Source of the DNA: Pseudomonas nitroreducens NBRC 12694
Lineage (GTDB): Bacteria > Pseudomonadota > Gammaproteobacteria > Pseudomonadales > Pseudomonadaceae
Assembly (NCBI RefSeq): GCF_002091755.1
Contig: NZ_BDAI01000003.1
Span: 496,001-560,000 of the forward strand
Length of the DNA stretch: 64,000 bases
Direction of reading: 5' to 3'
A program made the translations under genes and the position numbers. Positions within the stretch are counted from its first letter, which is position 1, and each line of letters starts with the position of its first letter. Shown here piece after piece: positions 51,779-61,186 of this stretch. The notes under the pieces were generated by a model. It saw only the letters and a list, made by a program, of their open reading frames with translations, did not search any database and had not been told where the DNA came from.

Positions 51779-53587
51779 TCAGGGGCGTTCGGCGCTGGCT
51801 GGCTGCGTTGGGGCTTCGCTGGCTTCCTCGGCGGCGCCGTTGGTCATGTCGTTCTTGCGCTGCAGCCACAGCCAGCCGATCAACAGCAGCGTCGGCACGC
51901 CGAGCAGGGCGGTGAAGAAGAAGAACCGCTCATAGCCCATGCCCTCGACCATGGCGCCGGAGTAGCCGCCGATGAAGCGCGGCAGCAACAGCATGGTGGA
52001 GCTGAGCATGGCGTACTGGGTCGCGGAGAACTTCAGGTTGGTCAGGCTCGACAGGTAGGCGACGAAGGCCGAGGTCGCCAGACCGCCGCTGAAGTTGTCG
52101 AGCATGATGGTCACCACCAGCATGGTGACGTGGGGCTCCAGCACCTTGAGCAGGGCAAAGACGTTTTGCCCCATGAGATGCGGATCGTCGATCGCGCCCA
52201 TCTGCGCAAGGAGGGCGAACAGCAGGTTGGTCGCCGCCGAGGCCGCGCCACCGATGAACAGGATCGGCAGGATGCTGAAGCGGGCGATCAGCACACCGCC
52301 GGCCGCCGCGCCCACCAGGGTCATGACCACGCCGAACAGCTTGCTGACGGTGGCGATGGTGTCCTTGGTGAAGCCCATGTCGATGTAGAACACGCTGGCC
52401 ATGGTGCCCATGACGGTGTCGGACATGCGGTAGGTGGAGATCAGCCCGAGCAGCAGCAGGGCCTGCCAGCGGTAGCGGCGGACGAACTCGGTGATGGGTG
52501 TCAGCACCGGGGCCATCAGCAGCCGACCCGGTGCGGAGATGCAGCTCAGGGCGATCAGCAGGTAGAGGAGGGCGAGCCACCACTTGCCGGCCTCGGTCAT
52601 GTTGATGAATGCGGTGCCGGTCACCAGCAGGATGATCAGCACGATCACCGAAACCGCCTGGTGGACGAAGTCGAACTGCGGCAGGCCGCGCCCGTGTACG
52701 GCCAGCAGCAGCGGGCGGCGCACCTTCGACAGCAGCTCGCGGACCGGGCGGATCTGCCGGCGACCGTGGGGCGTCATGCAGATGCCGATGAAGATTCCAT
52801 AGAGCGCGGCGCGCGGCCAGGCCTGTGCGGTCAGCGCGGTGAGCATGGCCGGCACGGAGATCAGCAGCACCAGCAGGGTCAGCACCGAGAGTAGCTGGTG
52901 GTTGAAGGCGAAAGCCGAGCTGCCGGCCTGTGGTTGCACGTTCACCGGCGGCTCTTTCATCAGCAGGGTGGTGATCAGACCGGGCAGGATGGCCAGCGAG
53001 CACACCGCGTAGGTCAGCGCCCAGGCCGACTGGCTGTAGTGCAGGGCACTGGAGCCGGCCCATTCGGCGAGGAACAGCACGCCGGCGGTGGCGAACAGGA
53101 CGGCGACCCGGTAGCCGGTCATGTAGCACGCGGCCAGCGCGGCCTGGCGGGTGTTCTCGGCGATTTCCAGGCGGTAGGCGTCGATCGCGATGTCCTGGGT
53201 GGCCGAGGCAAAGGCCACGACCATCGCCAGGGCGATCAGCCAGTTCAGATGCGACTGCGGGTTGCACAGAGCCATGCCGAGCAGGCCGATGGCGATCAGG
53301 CCCTGGGAGAACACCAGCCAGGAGCGGCGACGGCCCAGCCGGCCGATGAAGGGCAGGCGCCACTGGTCGAGCATGGGCGACCAGACCCACTTGAAGGCGT
53401 AGACGAGCCCGATCCAGCTGGCGAATCCGATGGTTTCCCGGGCAACACCCGCTTCACGCAACCACACCGAGAGGGTGGAAAGCACCAGCATGTAAGGCAG
53501 GCCGGCGGCGAATCCCAGCAGCAAAAGCGCGAGGCTGGCGGGAGACTTGTAGGCAATCCATGCCTCTCGCCAGGAATGCTCTTTCAT
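51779..53587 (-). CDS. ampG: Muropeptide permease AmpG
   Basis: Inner membrane MFS-type permease that takes up GlcNAc-anhydroMurNAc peptides for cell wall recycling and AmpR-controlled beta-lactamase induction. It has 602 residues and about 14 hydrophobic segments, the AmpG layout in Pseudomonas. The N-terminal part has SPASLALLLLGFAAGLPYML, WIGLVYAFKWVWSPMLDQWR and DIAIDAYRLEI, which are characteristic. The loop of about 80 residues between segments 6 and 8 contains an extra Arg-rich portion. It starts at ATG 53587 and converges on mscS. Confidence 0.93.
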   Translation of the reverse strand: MKEHSWREAWIAYKSPASLALLLLGFAAGLPYMLVLSTLSVWLREAGVARETIGFASWIGLVYAFKWVWSPMLDQWRLPFIGRLGRRRSWLVFSQGLIAIGLLGMALCNPQSHLNWLIALAMVVAFASATQDIAIDAYRLEIAENTRQAALAACYMTGYRVAVLFATAGVLFLAEWAGSSALHYSQSAWALTYAVCSLAILPGLITTLLMKEPPVNVQPQAGSSAFAFNHQLLSVLTLLVLLISVPAMLTALTAQAWPRAALYGIFIGICMTPHGRRQIRPVRELLSKVRRPLLLAVHGRGLPQFDFVHQAVSVIVLIILLVTGTAFINMTEAGKWWLALLYLLIALSCISAPGRLLMAPVLTPITEFVRRYRWQALLLLGLISTYRMSDTVMGTMASVFYIDMGFTKDTIATVSKLFGVVMTLVGAAAGGVLIARFSILPILFIGGAASAATNLLFALLAQMGAIDDPHLMGQNVFALLKVLEPHVTMLVVTIMLDNFSGGLATSAFVAYLSSLTNLKFSATQYAMLSSTMLLLPRFIGGYSGAMVEGMGYERFFFFTALLGVPTLLLIGWLWLQRKNDMTNGAAEEASEAPTQPASAERP

Positions 53588-53627
53588 GGGGTGTTTTCCA
53601 GCAGGTCAAAAATTCTCGCGAACTTTA

Positions 53628-53996
53628 CTAGGACTGCTCGCCGCTAGGCCAGCCGTGCCGACGTATGTCCACCCGATCGTTATGGATTCTGACACCCTCT
53701 GCACGCAATCGTGCGCGCTGTTCGTTCCCCGAAACAGTGCCGATGGGCAGGCTGATGCGGCCACCGGCGGCGATCACCCGGTGCCAGGGCAGGCGGGTGC
53801 CATCGGGCAACTGGCTGAGGATGCGTCCTACAAGCCGCGCAGAACGGCCCAGCCCGGCCAGTTTGGCCACATCGCCGTAGGTGATCACGTGCCCTTCCGG
53901 CACTTCGGCGACCACCAGGAAAATGGCCTCGCGGCGAGTCTGCAGGCTTTCCTGCGTCAGATCCGCGGAGGAGGCGGAGACTTTGCGCTCGGGCAT
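53628..53996 (-). CDS. Alkyltransferase-like protein (ATL), Cys replaced by Trp
   Basis: A 122-residue protein of the Ada/MGMT DNA-binding family. EGHVITYGDVAKLAGLGRSA is the helix-turn-helix and RLPWHRVIAAGGRIS is the active-site strand. True alkyltransferases read PCHR; here it reads PWHR, so there is no acceptor Cys. That is the signature of ATL proteins, which bind O6-alkylguanine, flip it out and call in nucleotide excision repair. It is encoded between ampG and a DUF481 gene, 40 nt upstream of the ampG start, so the two may share a promoter. Confidence 0.88.
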   Translation of the reverse strand: MPERKVSASSADLTQESLQTRREAIFLVVAEVPEGHVITYGDVAKLAGLGRSARLVGRILSQLPDGTRLPWHRVIAAGGRISLPIGTVSGNEQRARLRAEGVRIHNDRVDIRRHGWPSGEQS

Positions 53997-54202
53997 GGGT
54001 GATGGTCGCTTCAGTGAAGGCCAGGTCAGGATATAGCGAAGCCTGTGGTAGGCAAATGCGTGTGGCTAAATGAAGGAAGTTTCCCGTCATTCTGTCAGTA
54101 ATGATGAACTCTGTACCGCCAGGTCTGTCATTCGTTGCTCTAGCGTCGGGTATCTGGATAATGCCCGGCTTTTTGCCCACCTTGTCCAGTTGAATCAGGC
54201 TC

Positions 54203-55204
54203 ATGTTGTCTAGAACCCTGCTCTCCATTGCCCTGGCTTCCTGTTCCCTTTCCGCTGTCGCCGATACCGTCTGGTTGAAGAATGGCGACCGCCTGACCGG
54301 CACCATCAAGCTGTTCGACGGCGGCAAGCTGTTGCTGGCGACTGATTATGGCGGGGAGATCACCCTGAAATGGGACAAGATCAAGACCCTCGAGACCGAC
54401 CAGAACCTGCTGGTGAAGTACGACGAGGAAACCGGCGAGCATTCCAAGGGCATCAAGGCATCGGACGATGGCAAGGTCACGCTGGTCAACGGTCAGCCGC
54501 GCACCGTGGAGCTGGCGAAGATCGAGCAGATGATGCCGCCCAAGCCGATCCTCGAAGACTGGGTATGGACTGGCAACGTCGACTTCTCCCTGGACCACAA
54601 GCAGGCCGAGAACGATGTCGAGGACTACGACATCGATTTCAAGACCAACGCCCGCCACGGCCGTTGGCGCCACAACCTGCAGGGCGAATACAACCGCGAG
54701 AAGAAGAACGACCAGGTCAGCACCAACAATTATTCTGCCGAGTATGCGTTGGACCGCTTCCTCGATGAGCACTGGTTCTGGCAGGGGCAGGCGCAGTACA
54801 AGCGCGACTGGATCGAGGACCTGAAGAAGAAGCGCACTGTCGGTACCGGCCCCGGCTACCAGTTCTGGGATAATGAGCTGGGCGCGTTCTCCCTGGCCAC
54901 GCTGGTCAACCGCAACGACTACGAGTTCGTCGACGACGAGAAGTCCCACTTCTACAGCACCAGCCTGAAGTGGGACTACAACCGTTACCTGCTGGCCAAG
55001 CAGTTCGAGCTGTTTACCAACGGCGAAGTCAGCAAGCCACTGGAGTCCAACGTGGACTACGAGCTGGAGAGCGAGGCGGGCATCCGCTACAAGCTGACCT
55101 CCTGGGCGTCCCTGAGCCTGAAGGCCGAGTGGGACAAGCTCAGTGGCAACGATGGCGACGTCAACGAGCGTCGCTATACCGTTGGCCTGGGGGTCGGCTG
55201 GTAA
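54203..55204 (+). CDS. DUF481 outer membrane beta-barrel protein
   Basis: A 333-residue secreted protein. The signal peptide (MLSRTLLSIALASCSLSAVA) is followed by a small beta domain typical of DUF481 proteins (DTVWLKNGDRLTGTIKLFDG, GGEITLKWDKIKTLETDQ). The C-terminal two thirds show regular alternation of aromatic and charged residues and end in a beta strand with a terminal aromatic (GLGVGW), consistent with a 12-strand-type outer membrane barrel like E. coli YdiY. Its function is unknown; some relatives are acid-induced. The 206-nt region before it holds no gene and no clear promoter consensus. A terminator follows. Confidence 0.85.
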   Translation: MLSRTLLSIALASCSLSAVADTVWLKNGDRLTGTIKLFDGGKLLLATDYGGEITLKWDKIKTLETDQNLLVKYDEETGEHSKGIKASDDGKVTLVNGQPRTVELAKIEQMMPPKPILEDWVWTGNVDFSLDHKQAENDVEDYDIDFKTNARHGRWRHNLQGEYNREKKNDQVSTNNYSAEYALDRFLDEHWFWQGQAQYKRDWIEDLKKKRTVGTGPGYQFWDNELGAFSLATLVNRNDYEFVDDEKSHFYSTSLKWDYNRYLLAKQFELFTNGEVSKPLESNVDYELESEAGIRYKLTSWASLSLKAEWDKLSGNDGDVNERRYTVGLGVGW

Positions 55205-55214
55205 CGTCGACTCA

Positions 55215-55240
55215 GGCAGGAGCGAGCAGGCTCGTTCCTG
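55215..55240. repeat. REP-like palindrome
   Basis: GCAGGAGCGAGC then AGGCTCGTTCCTGC forms an imperfect 26-nt palindrome sharing the GGAGCGAGC core with the REPIN at 6021. It lies between a gene end and a terminator. Confidence 0.7.
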
Positions 55241-55250
55241 CAAGGCACAT

Positions 55251-55280
55251 AAAAAAGCCCCGCACATGGCGGGGCTTTTT
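55251..55280. terminator. Bidirectional terminator (DUF481 gene / SDR gene)
   Basis: GCCCCGC (55256-55262) and GCGGGGC (55268-55274), with an A run before and five T's after. It lies between converging genes. Confidence 0.85.
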
Positions 55281-55293
55281 CAAGGGGAGAGTG

Positions 55294-56052
55294 TTACAGG
55301 CGCAGGCCGCCGTCCAGCTCCAGCACGCGGCCGGTGTAGTAGTCGTTCTCGAGGATGTAGGCCACCGAGTGGGCGATTTCCAGGGGCTTGCCCAGGCGCT
55401 TGAGCGGGATGCCGGAGGTCATTTTCTCCAGCGCTTCGGGTTTCATGCTGGCGACCATGTCGGTCTCGATGAATCCAGGTGCCACGCCGGCCACGCGGAT
55501 GCCGTAGCGTGCCAGTTCCTTCGCCCAGACCACGGTGTCGGCGGCGACGCCGGCCTTGGCTGCGGAGTAGTTGGCCTGGCCCATGTTGCCGGCGCGGGAG
55601 ATGGAGGAGATGTTGACGATCGCGCCTTCGTTCTTCAGCTCGATCATCTTCGCCGCCACTTCACGAGTGCAGAGGAACACGCCGGTCAGGTTGACGTCGA
55701 TCACGGCCTGCCATTGGGCCAGACTCATCTTGCTCAGCTCGCCGTCCTTGACCTTGATGGTCAGGCCGTCGCGCAGGATGCCGGCGTTGTTCACCAGGCC
55801 GTTGATGGCGCCGAAGTCGCTGGCGACCTGGGCCACCATATGGGTAACCTGTTCTTCATTGGCGACGTTGCACAGATAGGCGCGGGCGTCACCGCCGGCG
55901 GCCTTGCAGGCGGCCACGGCTTCGTCCAGTTTTTCGGCATTGAGGTCAACCAGCGCGACGCGCGCGCCCTTGCCGGAGAGGTATTCGCCCATGGCGCGGC
56001 CCAGGCCCTGGCAGCCACCGGTGATGATGATGACCTTGTCTTTCAATTGCAT
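55294..56052 (-). CDS. Short-chain dehydrogenase/reductase, FabG-like
   Basis: NAD(P)-dependent oxidoreductase of 252 residues. The cofactor loop is IITGGCQGLGRAMGEYL (TGxxxGxG), followed by NNAGILRDG. The catalytic Ser is in ISSISRAGNMGQ, and Tyr and Lys are in YSAAKAG. The C-terminal GIPLKRLGKPLEIAHSVAYI and YTGRVLELDGGLRL closely resemble 3-oxoacyl-ACP reductases. It is probably not the main FabG of fatty acid synthesis, which sits with fabD and acpP elsewhere. The start is ATG at 56052; an open frame of 18 codons upstream lacks similarity. It diverges from the HugZ-like gene over about 107 nt. Confidence 0.88.
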   Translation of the reverse strand: MQLKDKVIIITGGCQGLGRAMGEYLSGKGARVALVDLNAEKLDEAVAACKAAGGDARAYLCNVANEEQVTHMVAQVASDFGAINGLVNNAGILRDGLTIKVKDGELSKMSLAQWQAVIDVNLTGVFLCTREVAAKMIELKNEGAIVNISSISRAGNMGQANYSAAKAGVAADTVVWAKELARYGIRVAGVAPGFIETDMVASMKPEALEKMTSGIPLKRLGKPLEIAHSVAYILENDYYTGRVLELDGGLRL

Positions 56053-56159
56053 CGGAACAACCCCACGAACAGTTTCTGGTGAAAGGCCCCGCCGGCAGCT
56101 GTGCACAGAGTCAGTCCTGCCCGTCCGTTTGCGACGGATTCTTTGCGAGGAGTCATAAG

Positions 56160-56897
56160 TTGAGCGTGAAAGCTGCCAAGCATGCCCGAGAACTGCTGCT
56201 CAAGGAATACCGCGGCGTCCTCTCCACCCACTCGAAGAAGTGGTCCGGGTTTCCCTTCGGCTCCGTGGTGCCCTACTGCCTGGACGAGGCGGGCCGGCCG
56301 CTGATCCTGATCAGTCGCATCGCCCAGCACACCCACAACCTGCAGATGGATGGCAAATGCTCGTTGCTCATCGGCGAGCGTGGCGTCGACGACATCCAGG
56401 CCGCCGGCCGCCTGACCCTGCTGGCCGAGGCGCTGATGATCGAGGATGTCGACGCCATCGCGGGTGCCGCCGAGCGCTACTACCGCTATTTCCCCGGTTC
56501 GCAGGACTACCACATCGTCCACGACTTCGATTTCTGGGTACTCGAGCCGGTGCAGTGGCGCTTCATCGGCGGCTTCGGCGATATCCACTGGCTGGGCGCC
56601 GACAGCGTGCCGCTGGCCAATCCCTTCGTCGGCGAGGCGGAAAGGAGCATGGTCGAGCACATGAACAGCGACCATGCCAGTGCCATCGAACACTACGTCG
56701 AGCTGGCCGGGCTGCTCGCGGGCAAGGATCCGCAGCTGGTGGGAATTGATACCGAAGGTTTCCACCTGCGCATCGGCCAAGGCCTGCACTGGCTGCCGTT
56801 CCCCGCGCCCTGCAGTAATCCTGGTGCGGTGCGCCAGGCGCTGGTGCAGTTGGCCAGGGCGGACGTCTGGCCGGGTAGTGAGGTTATCCGGGCTTGA
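56160..56897 (+). CDS. HugZ-like FMN-binding split-barrel protein with DUF2470
   Basis: A 245-residue protein with an N-terminal pyridoxamine-phosphate-oxidase-like split barrel (about 10-150: ARELLLKEYRGVLSTHSKKW, FGSVVPYCLDEAGRP, LLIGERGVDDIQAAGRLTLL) and a C-terminal DUF2470 domain (about 160-240: MVEHMNSDHASAIEHYVELA). This pair is found in HugZ-type heme oxygenases and related proteins, but no heme uptake gene is adjacent, so heme degradation is only possible. The start is TTG at 56160, because GAGGAG sits 7 nt upstream. The GTG at 56166 is a second choice. Confidence 0.85.
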   Translation: MSVKAAKHARELLLKEYRGVLSTHSKKWSGFPFGSVVPYCLDEAGRPLILISRIAQHTHNLQMDGKCSLLIGERGVDDIQAAGRLTLLAEALMIEDVDAIAGAAERYYRYFPGSQDYHIVHDFDFWVLEPVQWRFIGGFGDIHWLGADSVPLANPFVGEAERSMVEHMNSDHASAIEHYVELAGLLAGKDPQLVGIDTEGFHLRIGQGLHWLPFPAPCSNPGAVRQALVQLARADVWPGSEVIRA

Positions 56898-56984
56898 ACA
56901 ATCCCCGGGCATTCCCTTGAAATTGGCGCGGGACGTCGCCACCTTTCCCGTTATCTGGGTAAATGCCCCGCCAAGGAAACATCG

Positions 56985-57452
56985 ATGCGAGTTCCTCTTT
57001 TCCTGATTCTTCTCTTCCCGCTGATCGAGTTGGCCGTGATGATCAAGGTCGGCAGCGTGATCGGCGTGGGCTGGACCCTGCTGCTGATCATTGCCGGTGC
57101 CTTCATCGGTGCCGCCGTTCTGCGTGTCGCTGGCGTGGCGACCGCTCTGCGTGCCCGCGAGCGCCTGAATCGTGGCGAGCTACCCGAACAGGAAATGCTC
57201 GAAGGTCTGGTCATCGCCCTGGGTGGTGGCCTGCTGATGCTGCCGGGCTTCATCAGCGACGCCATCGGCCTGCTCTGCCTGATCCCCTTCACCCGCCGCC
57301 TGATGCTTGGCCGCGTGCGCCAGCGCATGCAGGAACAGGCCGAGCGCCGTCGGGCCTTCGCCGACGATCCGGCCGCTCAGCAACGTGGCGGCCCGAGCGT
57401 GATTGAAGGCGAGTACCAGCGCCGTGAGGAAGATCGCGACCGCTTGCGCTGA
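56985..57452 (+). CDS. fxsA: FxsA family inner membrane protein
   Basis: Small inner membrane protein of 155 residues. In E. coli overproduced FxsA suppresses F exclusion of phage T7. Hydrophobic segments lie at about residues 4-20, 25-45 and 75-95 (LVIALGGGLLMLPGFISDAI). The cytoplasmic end is charged and Arg-rich (RRRAFADDPAAQQRGGPSVI). Its location just before groESL is shared by many gammaproteobacteria. ATG at 56985 follows AAGGAAA. A GGACGG/CCGTCC hairpin (57458-57475) after the stop lacks a T run. Confidence 0.9.
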   Translation: MRVPLFLILLFPLIELAVMIKVGSVIGVGWTLLLIIAGAFIGAAVLRVAGVATALRARERLNRGELPEQEMLEGLVIALGGGLLMLPGFISDAIGLLCLIPFTRRLMLGRVRQRMQEQAERRRAFADDPAAQQRGGPSVIEGEYQRREEDRDRLR

Positions 57453-57513
57453 GCCTCGGACGGTTTCGGCCGTCCTGAGCACCCTCCGTTTGCAAAATTT
57501 TTTTCGTCACACC

Positions 57514-57541
57514 CTTGAAATGCCTTGTAGCGACCTTATGT
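57514..57541 (+). promoter_or_regulatory. Sigma32-type heat-shock promoter of groESL
   Basis: CTTGAAA (57514-57520), a 13-nt spacer and CCTTATGT (57534-57541) match the heat-shock pattern CTTGAAA-N11-16-CCCCATNT with two changes. It leaves an untranslated leader of about 140 nt before groES. No CIRCE inverted repeat is present. Confidence 0.75.
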
Positions 57542-57689
57542 ACCGGTCACCGCAAGGTCCCTGTCGCATGGACAGGCTGCTCTTTACGCGTCTCGCCAGC
57601 CGGGACGCAAACCGGCAACGCCGGATTCAATAAAACCTGCCGGGCATCGATCTGGCTGTTGGAAATCACAGTTTGGGAGAGTTACGACT

Positions 57690-57983
57690 ATGAAGCTTCG
57701 TCCTCTGCATGACCGCGTCGTCATCCGTCGCAGCGAGGAAGAGACCAAAGCCGCAGGCGGCATCGTGCTGCCGGGTTCCGCCGCCGAAAAGCCGAACCGC
57801 GGTGAAGTGGTCGCTGTTGGTGCCGGCCGTGTCCTGGACAACGGCGAAGTTCGCGCTCTGGCCGTCAAGGTCGGTGACAAGGTGGTGTTCGGTCCTTACT
57901 CCGGCAGCAACGCCATCAAGGTCGACGGCGAAGAACTGTTGGTGATGGGCGAGTCCGAGATCCTCGCCGTCCTGGAAGACTGA
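57690..57983 (+). CDS. groES: Co-chaperonin GroES
   Basis: Heptameric lid of the GroEL folding chamber. It has 97 residues, with the N-terminal KLRPLHDRVVIRRSEEETKA, the mobile loop SEEETKAAGGIVLPGSAAEK and the roof hairpin GEVVAVGAGRVLDNGEV. The C-terminus MGESEILAVLED is standard. GGAGAG precedes the start, and groEL follows 48 nt later in the same operon. Confidence 0.98.
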   Translation: MKLRPLHDRVVIRRSEEETKAAGGIVLPGSAAEKPNRGEVVAVGAGRVLDNGEVRALAVKVGDKVVFGPYSGSNAIKVDGEELLVMGESEILAVLED

Positions 57984-58031
57984 TTTCAGTCCGTCCACTC
58001 CCCACCGAATTCGATTTAGAGGAAACAGAAC

Positions 58032-59672
<1,641 letters not shown>

Positions 59673-59694
59673 GCCACCCGGCACCTGCTGTAAG

Positions 59695-59723
59695 AAAAAG
59701 CCCCGCCTAGGCGGGGCTTTTTC
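59695..59723 (+). terminator. Rho-independent terminator after groEL
   Basis: GCCCCGCC (59700-59707), TA, GGCGGGGC (59710-59717), with A's before and T's after. Confidence 0.88.
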
Positions 59724-59752
59724 ATGGGCGCGGGTTGTGCCAGACTGCGGTG

Positions 59753-59803
59753 CAGGAGATGGCATTCCTCCTTCAACCGCCCTTGTGGCTGATGATGCCT
59801 ACG
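59753..59803 (+). promoter_or_regulatory. Fluoride riboswitch (crcB motif) aptamer
   Basis: The leader before crcB reads AGGAGATGGCATTCCTCC, TTCAACCGCC, CTTGTGGC, TGATGATGCCTACG. This fits the crcB motif: P1 GGAG with CTCC, the GATGG..TTCC block, the pseudoknot-forming AACCGCC and the invariant GCTGATGATGCC.TAC segment. GGCAT (59761-59765) pairs with ATGCC (59795-59799). The order and spacing match the crystallised Thermotoga petrophila aptamer as I remember it. The downstream gene is itself the fluoride channel, as expected. Confidence 0.88.
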
Positions 59804-59869
59804 CATTGACCTGGAAAGGCGCGTAGGCGTTCGCCTGCAGCCTGTCCAAGACACTTTTCCCAGGACAGG
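59797..59869 (+). promoter_or_regulatory. Riboswitch expression platform with two hairpins
   Basis: GCCTACGC (59797-59804), part of the aptamer, is perfectly complementary to GCGTAGGC (59821-59828), so it can form an anti-aptamer hairpin. Further on, CCTGTCC (59841-59847) pairs with GGACAGG (59863-59869), which contains the crcB ribosome binding site. No T run follows, so control is probably at translation. Confidence 0.65.
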
Positions 59870-59872
59870 ACC

Positions 59873-60256
59873 ATGTGGAAATCCATTCTTGCCGTCTCTC
59901 TCGGAGCCGCCCTCGGTGCACTGCTGCGCTGGGTGCTCGGGCTCAAGCTCAACACCCTCCTGCCTTCCATGCCACCGGGCACGGTGGTCGCCAACCTGGT
60001 TGGCGGCTATATCATCGGCGCGGCCATCGCCTTCTTCGCCAACACGCCGGGCGTGGCGCCGGAATGGCGGTTACTGATCATCACCGGCTTCTGCGGTGGT
60101 CTCACCACATTCTCGACCTTCTCCGCCGAAGTCGTCATGTTGCTGCAGCAGGGCCGCCTGGCCTGGGCGATGGGTACAGTCGCCACGCACCTGGCCGGTT
60201 CTCTGTTGATGACCCTGGCCGGGCTCTGGTCGGTGAACTGGATGATGGGCCGTTAA
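59873..60256 (+). CDS. crcB: Fluoride exporter CrcB (Fluc channel)
   Basis: Dual-topology inner membrane channel that lets toxic fluoride out of the cell. It has 127 residues and four membrane helices. Conserved pieces are GAALGALLRWVLG, PPGTVVANLVGGYIIG (with the pore-lining Asn) and the Gly-Phe-Cys-Gly-Gly-Leu-Thr-Thr-Phe-Ser-Thr-Phe block (GFCGGLTTFSTFS) that supplies the Phe box and the central Na+ site. It is a single gene with its own fluoride riboswitch. No other fluoride gene (eriC, ppaC) is adjacent. Confidence 0.95.
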   Translation: MWKSILAVSLGAALGALLRWVLGLKLNTLLPSMPPGTVVANLVGGYIIGAAIAFFANTPGVAPEWRLLIITGFCGGLTTFSTFSAEVVMLLQQGRLAWAMGTVATHLAGSLLMTLAGLWSVNWMMGR

Positions 60257-60426
60257 GCGACCGCTGATAGTGATGCCTCGGCAAGAATGAACGGGACCCC
60301 GTTGGGGTGCTTCCCCCTGCAGGATCGCAACGACAGCCTAAGGACCGCCAGTGGCTGCTGGATATCCAGCGCTACGAGCACGATGGACTCCGGGTGTGCG
60401 CTGCTATCTTGAGAATGCGATGAAGT

Positions 60427-60442
60427 GTGAAAAAACCGTCAA
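60427..60442 (-). promoter_or_regulatory. ColR-like binding site upstream of colR
   Basis: Read on the minus strand this is TTGACGGTTTTTTCAC. It fits every position of the ColR consensus I remember from P. putida, YYNASNNYTTTTTCAC. It ends 60 nt before the colR start codon. Confidence 0.6.
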
Positions 60443-60447
60443 AGGCG

Positions 60448-60464
60448 CTTAAGTTCCATTTAAG
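60448..60464 (+). promoter_or_regulatory. PmrA-like box upstream of colR
   Basis: CTTAAG, TTCCA, TTTAAG is an exact YTTAAK-N5-YTTAAK direct repeat, the PmrA (BasR) operator pattern. It sits five bases after the ColR-like site. A possible -10, TAGAGT (60475-60480), lies 10 nt downstream. Confidence 0.55.
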
Positions 60465-60502
60465 CCAGTTAGGCTAGAGTGCTGTTCGCGAAAGGAGAGC
60501 AC

Positions 60503-61186
60503 ATGCGCATTCTGTTGGTTGAAGACAATCGGGACATTCTGGCCAATATGGCCGACTACCTGGGCCTGAAGGGCTACACGGTGGATTGCGCCCAGGACGG
60601 CCTGTCCGGATTGCACCTGGCGGCGACCTCCCATTACGACCTGATCGTACTGGACGTCATGCTGCCGGGGTTGGACGGTTTCACACTGTGCCGTCGGCTG
60701 CGCGAAGACGCGCGCCGCGACACGCCGGTGATCATGCTCACCGCCCGTGACCAGTTGGACGACCGCCTGCAGGGCTTCCGCTCGGGCGCCGACGATTACC
60801 TGCTCAAGCCCTTCGCGCTGTCCGAGCTGGCCGCTCGCATCGAAGCGGTGCTGCGCCGCAGCCAGGGTGGTGGTCGTCGCGAGTTGCAGGTCGCCGATCT
60901 GAGCTACAACCTCGATACCCTCGAAGTGAACCGTGCCGGCAAACCGCTGAAACTCAATCCCATCGGTCTCAAGCTGCTGGCGGTGCTGATGCAGAAGAGC
61001 CCGCACGTCGTGCGACGCGATGTGCTCGAGGAAGCCGTCTGGGGCGACGACTGCCCGGACAGCGACAGCCTTCGCAGCCACGTGCACCAGCTTCGCCAAG
61101 TGATCGACAAGCCCTTCGCATCCTCCCTGCTGCATACGGTCCACGGTGTCGGCTACAAGCTGGCAGAGGAAACGCATGGAGTATAA
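60503..61186 (+). CDS. colR: Two-component response regulator ColR (OmpR family)
   Basis: DNA-binding response regulator of 227 residues. The receiver has the acidic pair Glu7-Asp8, phospho-acceptor Asp51 (LIVLDVMLPGLDG) and Lys in LLKPFALSEL. The C-terminal winged helix begins at about residue 130 (LSYNLDTLEVNRAGKPLKLN) and includes SDSLRSHVHQLRQVID. It is called ColR because it precedes a ColS-like kinase, a methyltransferase and an InaA-type kinase, the order of the P. aeruginosa and P. putida colRS locus. ColR controls envelope-stability and lipid A modification genes. ATG at 60503 follows AAGGAG. It overlaps colS by 11 bases. Confidence 0.88.
   Translation: MRILLVEDNRDILANMADYLGLKGYTVDCAQDGLSGLHLAATSHYDLIVLDVMLPGLDGFTLCRRLREDARRDTPVIMLTARDQLDDRLQGFRSGADDYLLKPFALSELAARIEAVLRRSQGGGRRELQVADLSYNLDTLEVNRAGKPLKLNPIGLKLLAVLMQKSPHVVRRDVLEEAVWGDDCPDSDSLRSHVHQLRQVIDKPFASSLLHTVHGVGYKLAEETHGV

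Noticed and set aside
57453..57689. A CIRCE element upstream of groES
   Set aside because: No TTAGCACTC-type inverted repeat is present; a sigma32-type promoter explains heat control.
60257..60420. A gene or terminator after crcB
   Set aside because: ACCCC-GTT-GGGGT (60296-60308) is a weak hairpin without a T run, and no frame looks coding.
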